This document shows, one piece after another, positions 60,016 to 64,000 of a stretch of 64,000 nucleotides of DNA. The notes below the pieces were generated by a model. The model searched no databases. It saw only the letters and a list, made by a program, of their open reading frames with translations, and was not told the origin of the DNA. Source of the DNA: Gracilaria gracilis (Eukaryota; Rhodophyta; Florideophyceae; Gracilariales; Gracilariaceae); contig JARGSG010000026.1 of assembly GCA_030374805.1 (NCBI GenBank), positions 62,001-126,000 of the forward strand. The letters are read 5' to 3'. How positions within the stretch are numbered: position 1 is the first letter of the stretch; each line of letters starts with the position of its first letter. A program made the translations under genes and the position numbers.

Positions 60016-60151
60016 TGTAGATTAGGTAGTCGTGGCCACCGATTGGAACGGGCCACAGTGTCCACACGTTCCAACCGGTGGCCAGATTAAAGGACAGCGG
60101 CCGACGGTTGCAAGCCACCTGACCCGGAGAGGGAAGGTGCGCACTTGTTCA
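60016..60151 (+). repeat. 3' LTR of copia element 4 (136 bp), now the end of the CPA2 gene
   Basis: Preceded by a purine-rich GCGAGGGACGG that is the likely polypurine tract. It differs from the 5' LTR at three sites. Read on the minus strand it supplies 21 codons and a stop to the antiporter gene. Confidence 0.93.
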
Positions 60152-61409
60152 AGTTCAACGTTGCGTTTGAGGAACCCGAAGCGTGACTATCTGTCACATG
60201 GTTCTCCAGCCGTTTTCTTCTCCATTGGAAAACAGGCCGGAAGACGACTGGTGCAATTATAGTTGGCACGAGCACCCCCCAGGTGGTTGCAGCGTATATT
60301 CTTTGGGACAAGAGCCCAGTAGCATATGCCTGAGAAGCAATCAAAAATCCAAACTCACCTCGTCCAAGCATAGCAATCGCGACCGCGATTCCGTCAACCT
60401 TGTTTGGAAGCATACCCAACCCGCATAACATCTTGCCAAAGACGCTCGATAACGACAGAAGAGCTCCAAGTCCAATGGCGCTCCAGGAAAAAAGTTCCTT
60501 CAACGGAATAACGAATCCGATTGTTCCAGCGAAGAAGAGAAGGGATAACCATTCAATGTATACGGCTACAGAGCGACTCCACGGGCCCCTAGCGATAGAG
60601 GGTGGCACTTGGGCGAATGCGATGCCTATGAGATACCCACCCAATAGAAAGCTAGTTTTAGCCAAGTAAGCCAGGTATGTGATAGCTATAGTCAAGAGTA
60701 GAAGGAGCCAAAGACCGAGTTTTGGATAGTGCTGCTCGGGAATCTTGGCTTTAGTCCAGAGGTTTGGAAGAAGCAACGGCAAAAACTTTGCAAAGGCCGT
60801 GGCTCCTACAATGAATATAGAAGAGAATACAACGGGTTGCAGAAGGCTCCACGCATTCGGGTTTGGAGCGGCGACTGCGGTTACCTGTGATAAGAGAACT
60901 AAGCTTATTACATCGTCGAACACAGCCGCTACAGAAATTAGCAGACCTAGTTTCGTCTCTAGCTCTGCAATTTCATGGAGAAGTCTGGCAGTTACTCCAA
61001 GAGATGTAGGAGCAATCGCAGAGCCCACTGCAAAAGCGGTTTTCAAGGTATCAGAGACGTCGAATGTGTTCTCAATTACATCGGTGATGGATATTATCAA
61101 AACTGCCCCAGCAATTGGGAACACAACTCCCAAAACCGCTACGAGTAGAGCTCGGGCTAGGCTCTTCTTGAGGTCCTCCAGTCTTGTACCGAGACCGGCA
61201 TCAACGACGCTAAGTAGAATGCCCAGCAAGCCTGTGAGCTTGAGCCCTGAAGGAATTGGAACAAAGTTCGCAAGTGGTGGACCTAATATAGAGCCAATAA
61301 TAATATATAGCGCAATGGGAGAGGTGCCAACAAAAGAAGCCAGTTCCCCGCCAGCATATGAGCTTGAAAGAAAGATCCCAAGGCGTACAAGATCCAATTC
61401 AGTTTCCAT
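60087..61409 (-). CDS. CPA2-family cation/proton antiporter with LTR-derived C terminus
   Basis: CPA2 proteins (KefB/NhaS3/CHX relatives) exchange Na+ or K+ for H+ across membranes. From the ATG at 61409 the frame encodes 440 residues with about 12 hydrophobic spans. Family marks include SPIALYIIIGSILGP, LLSVVDAGLGTRLEDLK, AFAVGSAIAPTSLGVTARLL, the ion-binding Asp pair in AAVFDDVISLVLLSQV, and GRGEFGFLIASQAYATGLL. There is no C-terminal nucleotide-binding (TrkA-N) domain. The last 21 residues (from LNKCAP to the end) and the stop are encoded by the 3' LTR of copia element 4, which inserted after codon ...TLN. The original end was two residues longer than the break (421 residues in all), with its TAA now at 42496-42498. 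A GTG-started extension upstream is possible but unneeded. Confidence 0.91.
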   Translation of the reverse strand: METELDLVRLGIFLSSSYAGGELASFVGTSPIALYIIIGSILGPPLANFVPIPSGLKLTGLLGILLSVVDAGLGTRLEDLKKSLARALLVAVLGVVFPIAGAVLIISITDVIENTFDVSDTLKTAFAVGSAIAPTSLGVTARLLHEIAELETKLGLLISVAAVFDDVISLVLLSQVTAVAAPNPNAWSLLQPVVFSSIFIVGATAFAKFLPLLLPNLWTKAKIPEQHYPKLGLWLLLLLTIAITYLAYLAKTSFLLGGYLIGIAFAQVPPSIARGPWSRSVAVYIEWLSLLFFAGTIGFVIPLKELFSWSAIGLGALLSLSSVFGKMLCGLGMLPNKVDGIAVAIAMLGRGEFGFLIASQAYATGLLSQRIYAATTWGVLVPTIIAPVVFRPVFQWRRKRLENHVTDSHASGSSNATLNLNKCAPSLSGSGGLQPSAAVL

Positions 61410-62048
61410 TAAGAGAATACGGTCTAACTTCAATGATTCTATATCGGTACACTCGCTTCTTTCAGATTCCCTCGTGACCCTGTTCTTCTTACTGTTCAAG
61501 GGTATACTGTACTCCCCGTGTTCCACGAAGTACGGAACTCAAAAGGACTGCCGAACGTGAGGTGTGCTTCGCAGCAGATTCGGGTGTGTGACAACTGGTA
61601 TCTGCGTATTCCCACTTGCCTAGAGCGTGTTGTGTTTTGGCATGGGATGCCCATGCATGGTCTTGTTTCTTTGAAACAATTCCTGATAGATACCTGGACT
61701 CTTGTGAGATGAGATATGTACAAATATTCACATGCAAAATTGTGGAAACGATTTGAGCTCTCAAGCGTTACGAGTACAACTCATGAGAATATGAGAAACG
61801 AGGCAAAGGCCTTGAAAGTTTTTGGCGTTTCTCATGAGAGAGAACCACTTTGCTGATTCAGATCCCACAATATGCTGGCCTTCCTCGTGCGAAAGCGTTT
61901 CTTTCAATGGAAACGCTTTGCACCGCATAGTAAATGCACTGGTGCACCGGCAGAGAGAGAGAAAGAGCTCGGTTAGTTTTCGAACAGGGAACTTCGGACC
62001 ACGGTGAAGTAGAACACAAGAAAAAATGAAAAGAGTCGCGAACACCGA
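61410..62048. other. Upstream region of the antiporter gene
   Basis: About 640 bp, probably including the antiporter promoter. No gene recognised. The left boundary of the non-LTR remnant may lie inside it. Confidence 0.5.
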
Positions 62049-62661
62049 GTGTTAATGCTGTGCCTCTCGATTTCGGATTCTTTGGCGTTAGTCGAGGCAC
62101 TACAAGGGAATCTTCGCTTTCAAAGCAGAAGCCTTCAGGATTTGGCATTCACGCTTCACAACGTGAGTCTTCGTTCTTCTGTGTACTTATGTTGGGCACC
62201 AAGTCACTGCGGAGTTTTCCGAAATGACAGCGTCGATGCGCTTGCTAAATCAGGCCTCAAACTTTCTCTTACACAACAAATGCAGACCCCTGTGGACATG
62301 ATGGACGTAATGGCGAGGGTAAGGCTCAAAGTGCGGAGTCAAAGTGTATTGCCAATCGAGAGAGACGAACATGAGGATGAAAAGATGTTGAGGTTAACGT
62401 TGGCGCAGTATGCCACTGGGCATGTTTCAACGCTCCACCCGGTGAGCTCGTATCTGAACGGAAAGGTGCTACGCTGCACCTGTGGCACGACCGTTAAGAA
62501 AGACAGTAGATCATGTTTTTTTTTCGCTGTCCACTAAGAAACAAAGCCCGGTGTGATGAACTACCGGCGCTTGAGGAACGGAAAGACAAATCGTTAGTTG
62601 ATATGATCAAGCAGTGGCCGTTACGGTTTTTGGCCTCCTTTAAGAGAGAGAACTACCTTTA
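62049..62661 (+). pseudogene. Non-LTR retrotransposon remnant: RNase H and C-terminal region
   Basis: The frame from 62049 gives 162 residues with RNase H motifs of LINE type: SISDSLALVEAL, then YLCWAPSHCGVFRNDSVDALAKSG (the WVPSHCGI..N...D.LAK region). A Cys/His region typical of the part after RNase H follows (ATGHVSTLHPVSSYLNGKVLRCTCG). The frame ends in a run of nine T at about 62514-62522; one frame over, CPLRNKARCDELPALEERK and a further helical stretch continue to a TAG near 62661. The first RNase H strands, reverse transcriptase and endonuclease are missing, so the copy is 5'-truncated, as usual for LINEs. No poly(A) tail or target duplication was identified. Confidence 0.75.
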
Positions 62662-63398
62662 GATACAAATATCAATAGACAGTTCTTCGGCCGCTTCGGA
62701 ATCAGGGGCGGCTGGCCACAGTAAAGAAGAAGAAGAAAGTACCTCTGGATGGTAACTCGGCTGTATCTCCCAAGCTTCTATTATCGAAATTGTAATCTCG
62801 AGCGACACATGAAGCACTTGTGCTCTGCGTGCTCTGTGGTTGTTCGTTCGGCTTTATTCGGCGCCATGCAACTAGAGCTATGGTTGGGAGACAACCTCTG
62901 TTGAAAGCAAAATTTACATACATACAAGTTGGTCTTTATGACTGACTAGATACGCATGTAGATTTAATGGTACGGCGTGGACAACTCGTCTGTGTGCATG
63001 GTGCCTACAGGATTAAAGTCCAGAGGCTGCGGGCTAGTCCGATAGATATAGAGAGAGATGTGCGTCTATTCTGGGTGGTACATATGTAACATGTTAGGGA
63101 GAGGTAGAATAGAAAGACAATGGACAGGCGAAGCAAAGGCCAGGATCAGTTGTGGCAATTTCAAACAAATCATGGAAACGAGGAATATCTATTTTACGAT
63201 GCCGTGAAAACGGAAAACGAAGGCACAGGGGATGTCCAGCATCACCCCTGACCTTACATCTAGTTTGCCAGGTGCCTTCGAGACGAGAGGACAGAGATTT
63301 TCTCCCCGAGGAGTGAGTCTTGCATATGTCAACGGTCATTCCACAACCCTCACGTGTGCGGCTTCTTCTAGAAAGGCTCATAGTATAATCAGAAGCCG
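62662..63398. other. Upstream region of the cryptochrome/photolyase gene
   Basis: About 740 bp with no recognised gene. It presumably includes the promoter of the next gene. Confidence 0.5.
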
Positions 63399-64000
63399 AT
63401 GGACCACCGACCAGCATTCGCAACAGGGGCGGGAAGTGTCTTGCACTGGTTCCGAAGGGATCTTCGCTTGTCTGACAACCATGCTTTAAATGAGGCAGTC
63501 AGACTGGCTCAGCGAACTAAGACTCCTCTGATACCTCTGTACATCCTGGACCCAACCCTGGACCCTGAGAGCTGCAGCGCAGTTCGAATACGATTCTTGC
63601 GTGAATCGGTCAACAGCTTGCAATCAAACCTTTCCAAACACGGTCTTCATCTAAGAGTTATACGCGGATATGCACAAGAAGTGGTGCCAAAGCTTGCTCG
63701 ACGATGGGATGTGAAGAATGCTTTCTGGGAGAGAGAGTATGCCCCCCAACCCCGTGAGCGGGATCTTTCAGTGTCATCTGAACTAAAGTCCCTAGGCGTT
63801 CATGTGAACACGTTTCCAGGATTTCTTCTCTACGATCCTGATGAACTTCTTCGTCAGTGTGATGGATACGCTCCAAAGAACATGACCGGTATGTTCAATC
63901 TTGTGGACAGAATTGGAGACCCAGAGAAACCAAAGAAGTTCGCTGATGGAGAGTCTGTCAATCTTCCAGAAGATACTTTTGTCAACGAAGATGGGAAAGA
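63399..64000 (+). CDS. Cryptochrome/photolyase family protein, N-terminal part (3' end outside window)
   Basis: From the ATG at 63399 the frame is open to the window end (about 200 residues). It starts with a short tail, then SVLHWFRRDLRLSDNHALNEA, the first strand and helix of the photolyase alpha/beta domain. Next come IPLYILDPTLDP, RIRFLRESVNSLQSNLSKHG, LRVIRGYAQEVVPKLARRW, AFWEREYAPQPRERD and PGFLLYDPDELL. These spacings and the GYAPKNMTGMFNLVDRIGDPEKP segment resemble the (6-4) photolyase/animal-type cryptochrome branch more than CPD photolyases. Such proteins repair (6-4) photoproducts with blue light or act as light sensors; the FAD-binding half that would help decide lies outside. The domain for the antenna pigment is present. 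Confidence 0.94.
   Translation, partial: MDHRPAFATGAGSVLHWFRRDLRLSDNHALNEAVRLAQRTKTPLIPLYILDPTLDPESCSAVRIRFLRESVNSLQSNLSKHGLHLRVIRGYAQEVVPKLARRWDVKNAFWEREYAPQPRERDLSVSSELKSLGVHVNTFPGFLLYDPDELLRQCDGYAPKNMTGMFNLVDRIGDPEKPKKFADGESVNLPEDTFVNEDGK

Larger units (their letters stand above)
42509..60151 (+). mobile_element. Ty1/copia LTR retrotransposon, element 4 (split by element 5)
   Basis: LTRs of 136 bp at 42509-42644 and 60016-60151 begin TGTAGATTAGG and differ at three positions. The 5-bp duplication AGTTC flanks the whole (42504-42508 and 60152-60156). Without the nested chromovirus the element is about 6.1 kb. A long leader of about 1.6 kb with a GC-rich minisatellite precedes gag. Gag and pol are in one frame, which continues correctly across the nested insertion once one copy of its GGTCC duplication is removed. 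Several stops and a frameshift show decay. It is a different family from elements 1 and 2. Confidence 0.95.

Noticed and set aside
1-64000. CRISPR arrays, prokaryotic operons or phage genes
   Set aside because: No spaced repeat arrays; gene content, intron and retroelements are eukaryotic.

Overview
The window is nuclear DNA from a eukaryote. The genes encode an ATM-type checkpoint kinase, a COPII coat protein, frataxin, a TBC Rab-GAP and a cryptochrome/photolyase. They are almost all uninterrupted by introns; I could place only one, a 92-nt GT..AG intron in the phosphomannomutase gene. Intron-poor genes, a small protein with a plastid-transit-like N terminus, and clusters of nested LTR retrotransposons suggest an alga. 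My best guess is a red alga, but this is inference and no rRNA or organelle marker is present to settle it.

Layout. 1-3466: the 3' end of an ATM kinase gene and a glutathionyl-hydroquinone-reductase-like GST. 3819-6572: a pogo/Tigger-like DNA transposon with matched termini, a TA target duplication and a transposase broken by one stop. 6898-13211: an ectonucleotide pyrophosphatase/phosphodiesterase, a phosphoglucomutase, a lysophosphatidate acyltransferase and a short plastid-type protein. 13558-18229: Ty1/copia element 1 (minus strand, decayed). 19074-31576: a dense host block with an orphan 1026-aa protein, a divergent Sec24-like coat protein, RAD51D-like, a ROK sugar kinase, phosphomannomutase, a TBC protein and frataxin. 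32568-37389: copia element 2 (plus strand, same family as element 1). 38396-42194: Ty3/gypsy element 3, gutted and carrying an inner fragment. 42509-60151: copia element 4, itself split by gypsy chromovirus element 5 (47414-58930). 60087-61409: a CPA2 cation/proton antiporter whose 3' end was hit by element 4. 62049-62661: a non-LTR retrotransposon remnant. 63399-64000: the start of a cryptochrome/photolyase gene.

Most notable observations. (1) Copia elements 1 and 2 each have a 3' LTR 41-48 nt longer than the 5' LTR. In each, a hairpin encloses the polypurine tract and the U3 start, and short direct repeats flank the extra arm. This suggests a deletion that recurs at every replication cycle. 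(2) Chromovirus element 5 carries an intact 804-codon antisense ORF of unknown function between pol and the 3' LTR, while its own gag-pol is broken. (3) Copia element 4 landed two codons before the stop of the antiporter gene, so the gene now takes its last 21 codons and stop from the LTR. (4) Several retroelement reading frames carry stops where the family has Trp, a G-to-A pattern.

Functional links are loose, as usual for eukaryotes. Phosphoglucomutase, phosphomannomutase and the ROK sugar kinase act on hexose phosphates, and ATM, RAD51D and the photolyase-family protein act in genome maintenance or light sensing. The host genes do not form operons.
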